NCBI RefSeq assembly: GCF_000314795.2
Contig: NZ_KB373314.1
Coordinates: 1,190,526 to 1,254,525 of the forward strand
Length of the DNA stretch: 64,000 nucleotides
Source: Streptococcus sp. F0442
GTDB lineage: Bacteria > Bacillota > Bacilli > Lactobacillales > Streptococcaceae
Direction: 5' to 3'
How positions within the stretch are numbered: the stretch's first letter is position 1; each line of letters starts with the position of its first letter. A model generated the notes under the pieces. That model was not told the DNA's origin, ran no database searches, and worked only from the letters and a program-made list of their open reading frames with translations. The position numbers were made by a program, and so were the translations under genes. Below, piece by piece: positions 7,215-15,997 of the stretch.

Positions 7215-8078
7215 ATGAACTATCAATTTACCATTCCACAATCCTTTCCCCAAATGACTGTGAAAGAGCTCCTTGAAGACTACTTCCTCATCCCCCGTAA
7301 GATCCGGCATTTTTTACGGGTCAAAAAACACGTCTTGGTCAATGGAGAGACCATCAACTGGCAGAGCCCCGTTCAAAAAGGGGATCAGATCCAGCTGATC
7401 TTTGACGCAGACGATTACCCTGAAAAAGAGCTCCTAGAAGGAGACCCCAGTCTCGTCGAAGAACTCTATCAGGATGAGCACGTCATCATCGTCAATAAGC
7501 CCGAAGGCATGAAAACCCATGCCAACGAACCGATGGAAATTGCTCTTCTCAACCATGTTTCCAGCTATGTTAGATCCACCTGCTACGTCGTGCACCGGTT
7601 AGATAAGGAAACCAGTGGAGCCATTTTATTTGCTAAGAATCCTTTTATCCTGCCTATTCTCAACCGCATTTTGGAAGATAAAAAAATCCAACGCGAGTAT
7701 TGGGCCTTGATCCAAGGTAGCTTAAGGCAAAAGACCATCATCTACAAGGATAAAATCGGACGCGATCGCCACGATCGGCGCAAGCGCCTGGTCGATCCAC
7801 GCAAGGGGCAGTATGCAGAAACCCAGGTGACGCAATTGAAAAAAATCGGGCGAAACAGTTTGGTCAAATGCCAGCTCAAGACGGGGCGGACCCATCAGAT
7901 CCGGGTCCATCTCTCCCATCATGGACACCCGATTGTCGGGGATCCTCTCTATAACCCTGAACGCGGAGAGCGACTCATGCTCCATGCCCATCGCTTGACC
8001 TTCACCAACCCATTAACGCTTGAAACCATCCAAGTTGAGGCGCCTTCCAAGAGTTTTGAAGAAGGATTGAAAGCGTGA
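7215..8078 (+). CDS. RluA/RluD-family 23S rRNA pseudouridine synthase
   Basis: 287 residues from the ATG at 7215; the frame is open upstream to 7074 but that stretch overlaps the divergent pbp2A start. An S4-like RNA-binding segment (RKIRHFLRVKKHVLVNGE, about 27-60) precedes the catalytic domain, which contains HRLDKETSGA with catalytic Asp130 and LKTGRTHQIRVH near residue 220. The enzyme isomerises specific uridines in large-subunit rRNA; which positions cannot be told from sequence. There is no Shine-Dalgarno sequence at the usual distance. Confidence 0.92.
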   Translation: MNYQFTIPQSFPQMTVKELLEDYFLIPRKIRHFLRVKKHVLVNGETINWQSPVQKGDQIQLIFDADDYPEKELLEGDPSLVEELYQDEHVIIVNKPEGMKTHANEPMEIALLNHVSSYVRSTCYVVHRLDKETSGAILFAKNPFILPILNRILEDKKIQREYWALIQGSLRQKTIIYKDKIGRDRHDRRKRLVDPRKGQYAETQVTQLKKIGRNSLVKCQLKTGRTHQIRVHLSHHGHPIVGDPLYNPERGERLMLHAHRLTFTNPLTLETIQVEAPSKSFEEGLKA

Positions 8079-8091
8079 AAAAAAGAAGCCA

Positions 8092-8329
8092 CAAAAAGAG
8101 GCTGGACAAAAACTGTTCAGCCTTTTATATTTGATAGAAATAACTGTATGACGCAGTGGTTGATTGGCATCTTTGTTCTCTTTTTAAGCTCCAAAGATGA
8201 CCTATGTTGACGGAAACTATGTTTCCTTTATGTGCAACCTTCAACAGTCTCCCAGACTGTTGAAGCTGTGCGGGGGTGGGAAGACGAACTCTTTTTTACT
8301 AGTCGGAGTTCTTTCCCACTCCCTTTTTG
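8092..8329. repeat. Mosaic hairpin-rich intergenic repeat, copy 2
   Basis: It opens with a terminator-like GGCTGGACAAAAACTGTTCAGCC variant at 8100-8122. The segment 8180-8270 is nearly identical to the right part of copy 1, with GGAAAC/GTTTCC and CTTCAACAGTCT/AGACTGTTGAAG. The end (8276-8329) is a long imperfect stem, GTGGGAAGACGAACTC against GAGTTCTTTCCCAC, shared in type with the end of copy 3. It lies between two convergent genes and doubles as their terminator. Confidence 0.8.
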
Positions 8330-11104
8330 TTATTGATAACGAGGACTTGCAAATCCACGAATATTGCCATGTCCAATACGATACGTATTGCGACGGACTT
8401 GGTTGTTGGAGTTTCCTTCAATGGTATGAATGATCCCATTTGAGACGCTCTCAACAATTCCGATGTGATCCGCAAATCCATTATTTTGCTGGGTATTTTG
8501 ATCCCAGTTAAAAGTGATGATGTCCCCTGCTTTTGGTGTAGTGGTCCCATCTTCATTCCAAATGCCCAACCGTTTGAAAATCTGAATATGACGTTCAACC
8601 CCACATTCACGGCCAATCAAACCACTCAAGCCCTCACGCTGGAAGACCGTTGTGACAAAGATATCACACCAATCATCGGTCGTCTTCACAGTATAACCAA
8701 CAGGAAGTGGTTTGACACTGTTGTAATCATTGACCAATTGATGGTGAGCTGCAGTTCCGCCACGAACACCAACTAAATTGGCTGCCGCCCGTAAGACACG
8801 GTCCCGTTGTCCATTGGTAACACGAGGAGTGAAAGCCGTTTGACCAACTGTCTCACGAGGATGCAAGGCTGTTTGACCCAGGTTAAAGCCTTCAACGCCA
8901 CCATCCACATAGTCCACATAGACGTGAGTGGTGTAATTTCCTTTCTGGTACTGGTGATTCGCTGCAGAGACTTGTACTTCTGTATGCGTTCCAGAAGGGG
9001 CTGTTGTATACCAGAAGAGGTTTTCCTGATGGGATTGAGACCAGGCTGCAACACGGATGTTCTTGATCCGACGTCCCTGAGGTGCTTGATCCACCGTTAC
9101 CGTAAAGGTTCCCGCACCAGAATTAACATTCTTAATCCCTGTTTGGGTCTTGGTCGTCATATTTCGAAATTCAACTTCTGTAGTTGTCGTACCAGCCCCT
9201 ACACGAGAACCATCATTTTGGATGTAGTAAAGGTGAACATGGTATTTACCAGTGGAGTTCTTGTGATCACTCGCTTTGACAGAAACCTTGTAGTCTCCGT
9301 TCGCTTGACGAGTTGCTTCATACCAACGGATATCATCTTGACCATCCTTATCAGACCAAGTTGGAACTTGAACGGTTCGCACACCTTTAGGACTGTAGAC
9401 ATCCTTAATGATGACGTCAAAGATTCCCGTATCCCTGTTGTTGTTTTGGATTACAATTGTACCAGAACGTCGGGCTTGACGGACTTCTGCTGTAGTTTCT
9501 GTAATATAGTTTCGTTGGTTTTTTTGATCCACATAGTAAACATGGACATGGTATTTACCATCCACATTTTTATGATCTGAGGCTTTGATGGTCGCGCGGT
9601 AGCTGCCATCGCTTTGGCGAACTGCTTTATGCCAAACAAGATCATCCGGTCCGTTTGGATCTGACCAGGTTGGCACCAGAACTTCTTTCAAACCTTTTGG
9701 TGCAACAACATTACGAATTACTGCGTCAAAGGTACCTGTTACAGTGTTGTTATTCTCTATCGTTACAGTGCCACTTGGTTTTACGTGGCGAACTTCTGTA
9801 GTGGTTTCTGTGATATAACTCCGTTTGTTATTTTGATCTACATAGTAGACATGGATATTGTATTTACCATCATCATTTTTATGATCTGAGACTTTGATGG
9901 TCGCGCGATAGCTACCATCGCTTTGAAGAACTGCTTTATGCCATACCAGGTCATCTTGCCAGTTCTTATCTGACCAAGTCGGAATCAAGACTTCTTTCAA
10001 TCCATTTGGTGCTACTACATTACGAATTACTGCATCGAAGGTACCTGTCTCGGTATTATTGTTCTCAATAGTCAACGTACCACTTGGTTTTACGTGGTGC
10101 ACTTCTGTAGTAGTTTCTGTGATATAGCTCCGTTTGTCAGCTTGATCTACATAGTAAACATGGACATGGTATTTGCCATCATCATTTTTATGATCTGAGG
10201 CTTTAATCGTTGCGCGGTAGCTCCCATCACTCTGAAGAACTGCTTTGTGCCAAACAAGATCATCTTGCCAGTTCTTGTCTGACCAGGTCGGAATCAAGAC
10301 TTCTTTCAATCCATTTGGTGCAACAACATTACGAATTACTGCGTCAAACGTACCGGTTACAGTATTGTTGTTCTCAATTGTTATAGTACCACTTGGTTTT
10401 ACATGGTACACTTCTGTAGTGGTTTCTGTGATATAACTTCGTTTGTTATTTTGATCTACATAATAAACATGGACATGGTATTTGCCATCATCATTTTTAT
10501 GATCTGAGACTTTGATGGTCGCACGATAGCTTCCATCATTTTCAAGAACTGCTTTGTGCCAAACAAGATCATCTTGCCAGTTCTTGTCTGACCAGGTCGG
10601 AATCAAGACTTCTTTCAATCCATTTGGAGATACTACATTACGAATTACTGCATCAAACGTGCCTGTCTCGGTATTTTTGTTCTCTATCGTTACAGTACCA
10701 CTCGGTTTCTGTACTTCTTCTGTTGGTAAACTATTATCTTCTGATTCTACCACTCGTGCCCGTGCGCCGTAGGGAGCGCGACTAGCTACCACAGCAGGTG
10801 CTGGATTCTCTGATACAACCTTGTCGCTAGTTCCCTTGTCAAAAGACGGGTTATTGCCAACAATCGGTGTGACAGGTGTCGTCTCTGTTACAACCGGTTT
10901 TTCTGTCTGAACTGCTTGATCAGTTTTCACCCCATCGGTTGCAATATTCTGAGCTTCTGATACCGTTGTTGTTTTCAACACGATAGCTGAAGTATTTTCT
11001 GAGGTTTGATCGGATGCGACTTGCTCATCTGCCTGGACCTGTTGTGTCGAAAAGGCTAACAAAATCGTTGCCCCAGCATAAAAAATAAGATCTTTCTTTT
11101 TCAT
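8330..11104 (-). CDS. Secreted Bsp-repeat protein with C-terminal CHAP domain (putative murein hydrolase)
   Basis: 924 residues. A signal peptide (MKKKDLIFYAGATILLAFS, cleavage near QADE at 26) precedes a Thr/Val/Pro-rich linker to about residue 130. Six Bsp-like repeats of about 100 residues follow (SGTxTIENNN...GTFDAVIRNV...DDLVWHKA...SDHKN.DGKYHVHVYYVD), the first four near-identical at DNA level with a 309-base period. A CHAP amidase/peptidase domain fills residues about 785-924, with Cys813 in DDWCDIF and His880 in DHIGIV. The architecture matches LytF-type hydrolases of oral streptococci. No competence box was seen upstream; the promoter is sigma-A type at 11152-11180. Confidence 0.9.
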   Translation of the reverse strand: MKKKDLIFYAGATILLAFSTQQVQADEQVASDQTSENTSAIVLKTTTVSEAQNIATDGVKTDQAVQTEKPVVTETTPVTPIVGNNPSFDKGTSDKVVSENPAPAVVASRAPYGARARVVESEDNSLPTEEVQKPSGTVTIENKNTETGTFDAVIRNVVSPNGLKEVLIPTWSDKNWQDDLVWHKAVLENDGSYRATIKVSDHKNDDGKYHVHVYYVDQNNKRSYITETTTEVYHVKPSGTITIENNNTVTGTFDAVIRNVVAPNGLKEVLIPTWSDKNWQDDLVWHKAVLQSDGSYRATIKASDHKNDDGKYHVHVYYVDQADKRSYITETTTEVHHVKPSGTLTIENNNTETGTFDAVIRNVVAPNGLKEVLIPTWSDKNWQDDLVWHKAVLQSDGSYRATIKVSDHKNDDGKYNIHVYYVDQNNKRSYITETTTEVRHVKPSGTVTIENNNTVTGTFDAVIRNVVAPKGLKEVLVPTWSDPNGPDDLVWHKAVRQSDGSYRATIKASDHKNVDGKYHVHVYYVDQKNQRNYITETTAEVRQARRSGTIVIQNNNRDTGIFDVIIKDVYSPKGVRTVQVPTWSDKDGQDDIRWYEATRQANGDYKVSVKASDHKNSTGKYHVHLYYIQNDGSRVGAGTTTTEVEFRNMTTKTQTGIKNVNSGAGTFTVTVDQAPQGRRIKNIRVAAWSQSHQENLFWYTTAPSGTHTEVQVSAANHQYQKGNYTTHVYVDYVDGGVEGFNLGQTALHPRETVGQTAFTPRVTNGQRDRVLRAAANLVGVRGGTAAHHQLVNDYNSVKPLPVGYTVKTTDDWCDIFVTTVFQREGLSGLIGRECGVERHIQIFKRLGIWNEDGTTTPKAGDIITFNWDQNTQQNNGFADHIGIVESVSNGIIHTIEGNSNNQVRRNTYRIGHGNIRGFASPRYQ

Positions 11105-11151
11105 TTATCTTCCCTTGTATTTTTTTATACGGATTCTACCCACATAGTAGT

Positions 11152-11180
11152 ATTATAGCACAAACCGTCAGATCACGAAA
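11152..11180 (-). promoter_or_regulatory. Promoter of the CHAP hydrolase gene
   Basis: -10 TATAAT (11152-11157) with a TGC extension; weak -35 TTTCGT (11175-11180), spacer 17. The leader carries GTATAAAAAAATACAAGGG, similar to the leader of the paralogue at 14739. Confidence 0.6.
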
Positions 11181-11214
11181 CAACTTCATTAGAAGATTTC
11201 ATACTTAATCTAAA

Positions 11215-11241
11215 GAAAAAAGAAGGCCGGATCGGCCTTCA
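11215..11241 (-). terminator. Terminator of the GH25/C39 protein gene
   Basis: On the minus strand GAAGGCCG and CGGCCTTC flank ATC, followed by TTTTTTC. Confidence 0.9.
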
Positions 11242-11247
11242 ATATGC

Positions 11248-14200
11248 TTATGCAAAAATAGAGAAGAAAGGTGCTCCGAGCTTGTTATCCATTGGGTCTT
11301 TACTCTTAATAGAGTGGAGATAATTGATCGAATACCAGCCGTTGTTGCCACTATTATATGGATCGCGGACATAGGTTCTACCATTATCATAGCCATGCAA
11401 GACCAATTCATGGGTATAAGGATCGCTAGTAAATTGGCTATTGCCTACCGCAGCAAGTACATGCTTGCCAGCCATGAGGGCTTCTGCAATGCCTCCAGCC
11501 CCGTTAACCAACTGACTCTTCAAGCCCCAGTTACGAGTAGCAGATACAATCCCATCTGCATCTGTTCCTACCTCACCTTTATTAAATGAATCAGTATTGT
11601 TGTAAAGATAATCAGCCACTGTTGTTGGCAGAATCGTTCTTCCAAGGATATCCGTAAAGGTCATGGCAAGAGAGGTCGGTACACAGCCTGACTGATCGAC
11701 ATTACTGATGCCATAATATTTCCCGGCCCAACGAGGGTCTCGTTGAGAATAGTAGGTCGTTTTAGGATTCACTTTTTGATTCCGTGGAGACAAGCCTGTC
11801 TGACCCAGGTTAAAACCTTCAACTCCCCCATCTTTGTAGTCCACATAGACGTGAGTCGTATAGTTGCCCGCTTCATTACCGTGATTATTGGCAGAGACTG
11901 TGATCTCTGTATGCATACCTGACGGTGTTGCAGAGTACCAGTATAGATTTTCTTGATGAGCTTTAGACCAAGCTGCGACACGAATATTCTTAATCTGACG
12001 TCCCTGAGGTGCTTGATCTACAGCTACTGTATAAGTCCCGTTCGTTGCATTGACATTCTTGATAGAAGCTTGCGTCTTGGTCATGGCGTTTCGGAATTCC
12101 ACGTCTGTGGTCGTGGTACCAACACCTACACGAGAACCATCATTTTGGATGTAGTAGAGGTGGATATGGTACTTGCCAGTAGAATTCTTGTGGTCACTCG
12201 CTTTTACAGATACCTTGTAGTCTCCATTTGATTGGCGAGCCGCCTCATACCAGCGGATGTCGTCTTGGCCGTCCTTATCAGACCAAGTAGGAACTTGTAC
12301 AGTCCGCACCCCTTTAGGGCTATATACATCCTTGATGATGACATCAAAGGTACCTGTATCCTTATTGTTGTTTTGAATCAAGATTGTACCAGAACGACGG
12401 GCTTGACGCACTTCTGCTGTGGTTTCTGTGATGTAGTTTCGTTGGTTATTTTGATCCACATAGTGGACATGGATATTGTACTTACCATCTTCATTTTTAT
12501 GATCTGAGGCTTTGATGGTTGCACGATAGCTGCCATCACTTTGACGGACCGCTTTATGCCATACTATATCATCCTGCCAGTTCTTGTCTGACCAAGTTGG
12601 AACCAAGATTTCTTTCAAGCCATTTGGAGCTACTACATTGCGAATAACTGCATCAAAGGTGCCTGTCTCAGAATTATTATTCTCAATCGTTAACGTACCA
12701 CTTGGTTTAATCTGATTAATTTGTTTAACATCTGTAACTGTCTCTGTCACATAACTTCGATGATTGTTTTCATCGATATAATGTACATGGACATTATATT
12801 TACCTGTGTCATTCTTATGATCACTCGCTTTTATCGTTGCACGGTAGCTGCCATCACTTTGACGGACCGCTTTATGCCATACTATATCATCTTGCCAGTT
12901 CTTGTCGGACCAGGTTGGGATCAAGACTTCTTTCAAGCCATTTGGTGCAACAACATTACGAATAACTGCGTCAAACGTGCCTGTTTCAGAATTATTATTC
13001 TCAATTGTTAGCGTGCCACTTGGTTTAATTTGATTAATTTGTTTAACTTCTGTAACTGTCTCTGTCACATAACGTCGACGATTATTGTCATCTACAAAAT
13101 GTACATGAACATTGTATTTTCCACTATCGTTCTTATGATCGCTCACTTTAATGGTAGCTCGGTAGCTTCCATCACTTTGGCGAATTGCTTTATGCCAGAC
13201 TAGATCATCCTGACCATTTTGGTTAGACCAAGTAGGAACTAAAACTTCTTTCAAACCATTTGGGGATACTACATCCCGAACAACCGCATCAAAGGTGCCT
13301 GTCTCTGAATTATTGTTCTCAATTCTTAACGTACCACTTGGTTTTAAATCCTCTGGTCGTTTTCCAATATAAACATTTGTCGTGGTTCCACCCACACCTG
13401 TCAATTGCCCATTGTTTTGAACATAGTAAAGGTGGACATTGTAAAGACCTGTTGAGTTTTTATGGTCCGACGCTTTTACATTGACAGTATAGGTTCCATT
13501 TGCTTGCCGATTGGCTGTATACCAAACAAGGTCATCTTGACCACCTGTTTCTGACCAGACCGGTACAGAAACTGTTCGAACTCCATTTGGTGCTTTGACA
13601 TTTGAGATCACGACATCAAAGCGACCGGCCATGGTATCGTTATTGGAAATGCTGATCTTTCCACTTAAATTTCCTACTGTCGGGTCAGCTACAGGTTTTG
13701 CGTTTGCTGTAAAGCGACCTGTATAGTCCACACTGTGGTCAAAGAGGTGTTTGCCTGGAAGCAATTCCGCTTGAGAAGTGAACTGCCATGCTCCCGCTTT
13801 TCCATTGTAACGCAAACTTTTCGCATCATTTACAGATAGTTTTGGAGAAGGGTATTGGGCAACCCAGAAATTTTGAAGGCCAAATTGAGCGGTGTTGACT
13901 GGACCTTTTTTGCGAAGATTGTTTTCATCCAACCAGCTAGCACTGGTGTAGAACATCAAATTGGTGTAGCCATTTTTACGCATTTCATCTACCCAAGCTT
14001 GGGTGTTGCGGTTAATGTTTGGTTGCATCTTAGCATCCTCAAAGTCATTGACCATGAGGGTGTTCTTTGGAAGATTCAAGCGTTGCGCCGCTGCAATATA
14101 AAACCGTGCTTCTGCACGCGCTGCTTCTTCAGAAGTATAGCGAGAGAAGTGGTAGGTCGATACTTGCAGACCAGCTGCTTGCGCATTGCGAATTTGGTTC

Positions 14201-14739
14201 TCCGCATTCGGGTTCTTGTACCAAGTATCTTCTGTCAATTTGACAACGACACCACCCACGCCCTTATTAGCTAAGGTGCGGTAGTCTCCAATACTAATGT
14301 CTCCGTTGTGGCTACTCACATCAACGAATGATTTTGGCTGAACCGCCACATCTGTTGAACGACCAGCTGGAGCGTGAGCACCTGTATTAAAGAAGGTGGT
14401 GCTTCCTACATCAGACGGAAGAGGATTTTCTTCTGTCTTCTCAGTAGGCGCTATTTCTGTAGCTTTCTCTAAAGATGGTGTACGATTATCTGTAGCAGTG
14501 GTGCTACTTGCAGAAGCTACAGGCTGTTCAGTCACATTTGCTGGTGCTGCGTAGTTGCTTGCGACTGGTGCGACTGACTTTTCAGTAGTTGCTACTTCTG
14601 GCGCTGTTTCAGCTTGGACTTGGTTGCCTTCAGTAGTAGCGACTTCTTTTGAAACCAGCTCATCTGCATTGACTCCCTGAGCAGATACAGCCATCAAGAC
14701 TGCCGCTCCGGCATAAAAAATAAGATCTTTCTTTTTCAT
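11248..14739 (-). CDS. Secreted GH25 muramidase with Bsp repeats and C39-like peptidase domain
   Basis: 1163 residues. The signal peptide is nearly identical to that of the downstream paralogue (MKKKDLIFYAGA), followed by an Ala/Thr/Val linker. A GH25 lysozyme domain (about 133-345) shows DVSSHNGDI, VKLTEDTWYKNP, and VNDFEDAK carrying the likely catalytic acids. Six Bsp-like repeats follow (about 350-970). The C-terminal papain-like C39 domain (about 995-1163) has Cys1019 in DQSGCVPTSLAM, His in HELVLHGYD, and Asp in YVRDPYN. It likely cleaves both glycan and peptide bonds of peptidoglycan, or remodels its own wall. There is no sortase motif, so it is released or wall-bound through the repeats. 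Confidence 0.9.
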   Translation of the reverse strand: MKKKDLIFYAGAAVLMAVSAQGVNADELVSKEVATTEGNQVQAETAPEVATTEKSVAPVASNYAAPANVTEQPVASASSTTATDNRTPSLEKATEIAPTEKTEENPLPSDVGSTTFFNTGAHAPAGRSTDVAVQPKSFVDVSSHNGDISIGDYRTLANKGVGGVVVKLTEDTWYKNPNAENQIRNAQAAGLQVSTYHFSRYTSEEAARAEARFYIAAAQRLNLPKNTLMVNDFEDAKMQPNINRNTQAWVDEMRKNGYTNLMFYTSASWLDENNLRKKGPVNTAQFGLQNFWVAQYPSPKLSVNDAKSLRYNGKAGAWQFTSQAELLPGKHLFDHSVDYTGRFTANAKPVADPTVGNLSGKISISNNDTMAGRFDVVISNVKAPNGVRTVSVPVWSETGGQDDLVWYTANRQANGTYTVNVKASDHKNSTGLYNVHLYYVQNNGQLTGVGGTTTNVYIGKRPEDLKPSGTLRIENNNSETGTFDAVVRDVVSPNGLKEVLVPTWSNQNGQDDLVWHKAIRQSDGSYRATIKVSDHKNDSGKYNVHVHFVDDNNRRRYVTETVTEVKQINQIKPSGTLTIENNNSETGTFDAVIRNVVAPNGLKEVLIPTWSDKNWQDDIVWHKAVRQSDGSYRATIKASDHKNDTGKYNVHVHYIDENNHRSYVTETVTDVKQINQIKPSGTLTIENNNSETGTFDAVIRNVVAPNGLKEILVPTWSDKNWQDDIVWHKAVRQSDGSYRATIKASDHKNEDGKYNIHVHYVDQNNQRNYITETTAEVRQARRSGTILIQNNNKDTGTFDVIIKDVYSPKGVRTVQVPTWSDKDGQDDIRWYEAARQSNGDYKVSVKASDHKNSTGKYHIHLYYIQNDGSRVGVGTTTTDVEFRNAMTKTQASIKNVNATNGTYTVAVDQAPQGRQIKNIRVAAWSKAHQENLYWYSATPSGMHTEITVSANNHGNEAGNYTTHVYVDYKDGGVEGFNLGQTGLSPRNQKVNPKTTYYSQRDPRWAGKYYGISNVDQSGCVPTSLAMTFTDILGRTILPTTVADYLYNNTDSFNKGEVGTDADGIVSATRNWGLKSQLVNGAGGIAEALMAGKHVLAAVGNSQFTSDPYTHELVLHGYDNGRTYVRDPYNSGNNGWYSINYLHSIKSKDPMDNKLGAPFFSIFA

Positions 14740-14775
14740 ATAAACTTCCCTTTATACAAATTTTATACGTTAATC

Positions 14776-14804
14776 ATTTTACCACACGGTTTCAGCGATG
14801 AAAA
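14776..14804 (-). promoter_or_regulatory. Promoter of the GH25/C39 protein gene
   Basis: -10 TAAAAT (14776-14781) with a TGG extension, -35 TTTTCA (14799-14804), spacer 17. The leader contains a 6-5-6 direct repeat, CGTATA then TGTATA, of unknown significance. Confidence 0.55.
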
Positions 14805-14851
14805 GTTTTATGAGGCAAATTTTTAAAATTAGTGATATCTTTTGAAACACG

Positions 14852-14877
14852 AAAAAAGAAGCAAAGATAGCTTCTTA
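14852..14877 (-). terminator. Terminator of the polysaccharide operon
   Basis: On the minus strand GAAGC and GCTTC flank TATCTTT, followed by a run of six T just after glf. Confidence 0.8.
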
Positions 14878-14886
14878 TCATTAACT

Positions 14887-15984
14887 TTATACAAATTCTT
14901 TCTCAACAACTTCCAAAACTCGCTCAATAACCACGTGCATGTCGTAGTATTTATAGTCCGCCAAACGTCCACAGAAGATGACCTTGTCATTTTTGGCTGC
15001 TTCTTCTTGGTACTTAGCAAACATGGCGTTGTTCTTTTCATCATTGATTGGATAGTAAGGCTCATCGCCTCGTTTCCAATCAGCTGGGTATTCACGGGTA
15101 ATCACCGTCTTCGGTTGGGTACCATATTCGAAGTGCTTGTGCTCAATGATCCGAGTATATGGAATTTCACGCTCAGTATAGTTGACCACTGCATTGCCTT
15201 GATGGTTTTCCTCATCCAAGACTTCATGTTCGAATCGAAGACTGCGGTATTCCAACTCCCCATGTTTGTAGTTGAAATACTGGTCAATCATCCCTGTAAA
15301 GACAACTTTTTCAGCAGAGCTTTCCAGTTCTTCACGATTGGCAAAAAAATCAACCCCAAGTTCTACTTCTACATCGCCCAGCATGTTTTCAATAATGACG
15401 TTGTAGCCACCGATTGGAATCCCTTGGTAACGGTCATTAAAGTAGTTATTATCAAAAGTCAAACGAACCGGAAGACGCTTGATGATGAAAGGAGGCAGGT
15501 CTGTTGCAGAACGTCCCCATTGCTTCTCCGTATAGCCCTTGATCAACTTTTCATAAATATCTGGACCAATCAACTTGATCGCTTGTTCTTCCAAGTTCTT
15601 GGGCTCAACATCCTTCATATCCGCCGTTTGTTCTGCAATCTTGTCCTTGACTTCTTGAGGAGTCTTGGTCCCCCACATGGCGTAGAAGGTATTCATATTG
15701 AAGGGAAGATTGTAGAGGCTTCCCTTGTAGTTAGCCACTGGTGAATTGATATAGTTGTTAAATTCAGCAAATTGGTTGACATAATCCCAAACCTTTTTGT
15801 TTGAGGTATGGAAAATGTGTGCTCCATACTTGTGAACATTGATCCCTTCAACTTCTTCACAATAGATATTGCCACCGATGTGGTCCCGTTTGTCAATTAC
15901 TTTTACTTTTTTGCCACGCTTGGTCGCCTCATGAGCAAAAATTGCCCCCGATAAACCAGCACCAACAATCAGATAATCATACAT
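14887..15984 (-). CDS. glf: UDP-galactopyranose mutase
   Basis: 365 residues. The N-terminal FAD-binding Rossmann motif is MYDYLIVGAGLSGAIFAHEA. HIGGNIYCEE, YGAHIFHTSNKKVWDYV and YTEKQWGRS are typical of Glf. The enzyme interconverts UDP-galactopyranose and UDP-galactofuranose in the cytosol. Its presence means the polysaccharide contains galactofuranose, as in coaggregation receptor polysaccharides of oral streptococci. It is the last gene of the operon. Confidence 0.97.
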   Translation of the reverse strand: MYDYLIVGAGLSGAIFAHEATKRGKKVKVIDKRDHIGGNIYCEEVEGINVHKYGAHIFHTSNKKVWDYVNQFAEFNNYINSPVANYKGSLYNLPFNMNTFYAMWGTKTPQEVKDKIAEQTADMKDVEPKNLEEQAIKLIGPDIYEKLIKGYTEKQWGRSATDLPPFIIKRLPVRLTFDNNYFNDRYQGIPIGGYNVIIENMLGDVEVELGVDFFANREELESSAEKVVFTGMIDQYFNYKHGELEYRSLRFEHEVLDEENHQGNAVVNYTEREIPYTRIIEHKHFEYGTQPKTVITREYPADWKRGDEPYYPINDEKNNAMFAKYQEEAAKNDKVIFCGRLADYKYYDMHVVIERVLEVVEKEFV

Positions 15985-15997
15985 TTTGAGCTCCTAT

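Noticed and set aside
8807..9580. 257-codon open frame opposite the Bsp-repeat gene
   Set aside because: Shadow of the repeats on the other strand; no start context and no protein-like pattern.
9700..10720. Evenly spaced 309-base repeats as a CRISPR or satellite
   Set aside because: They stay in frame and encode Bsp-like protein repeats with conserved residues, so they are domain repeats.
14740..14775. WalR-like box (hexamer-N5-hexamer) in the leader of the GH25/C39 gene
   Set aside because: CGTATA and TGTATA have the right spacing but differ from TGTWAH at the conserved fifth position, and the paralogue lacks the second half.
14842..15744. 300-codon open frame opposite glf
   Set aside because: Complement of a clear glf gene; no independent support.
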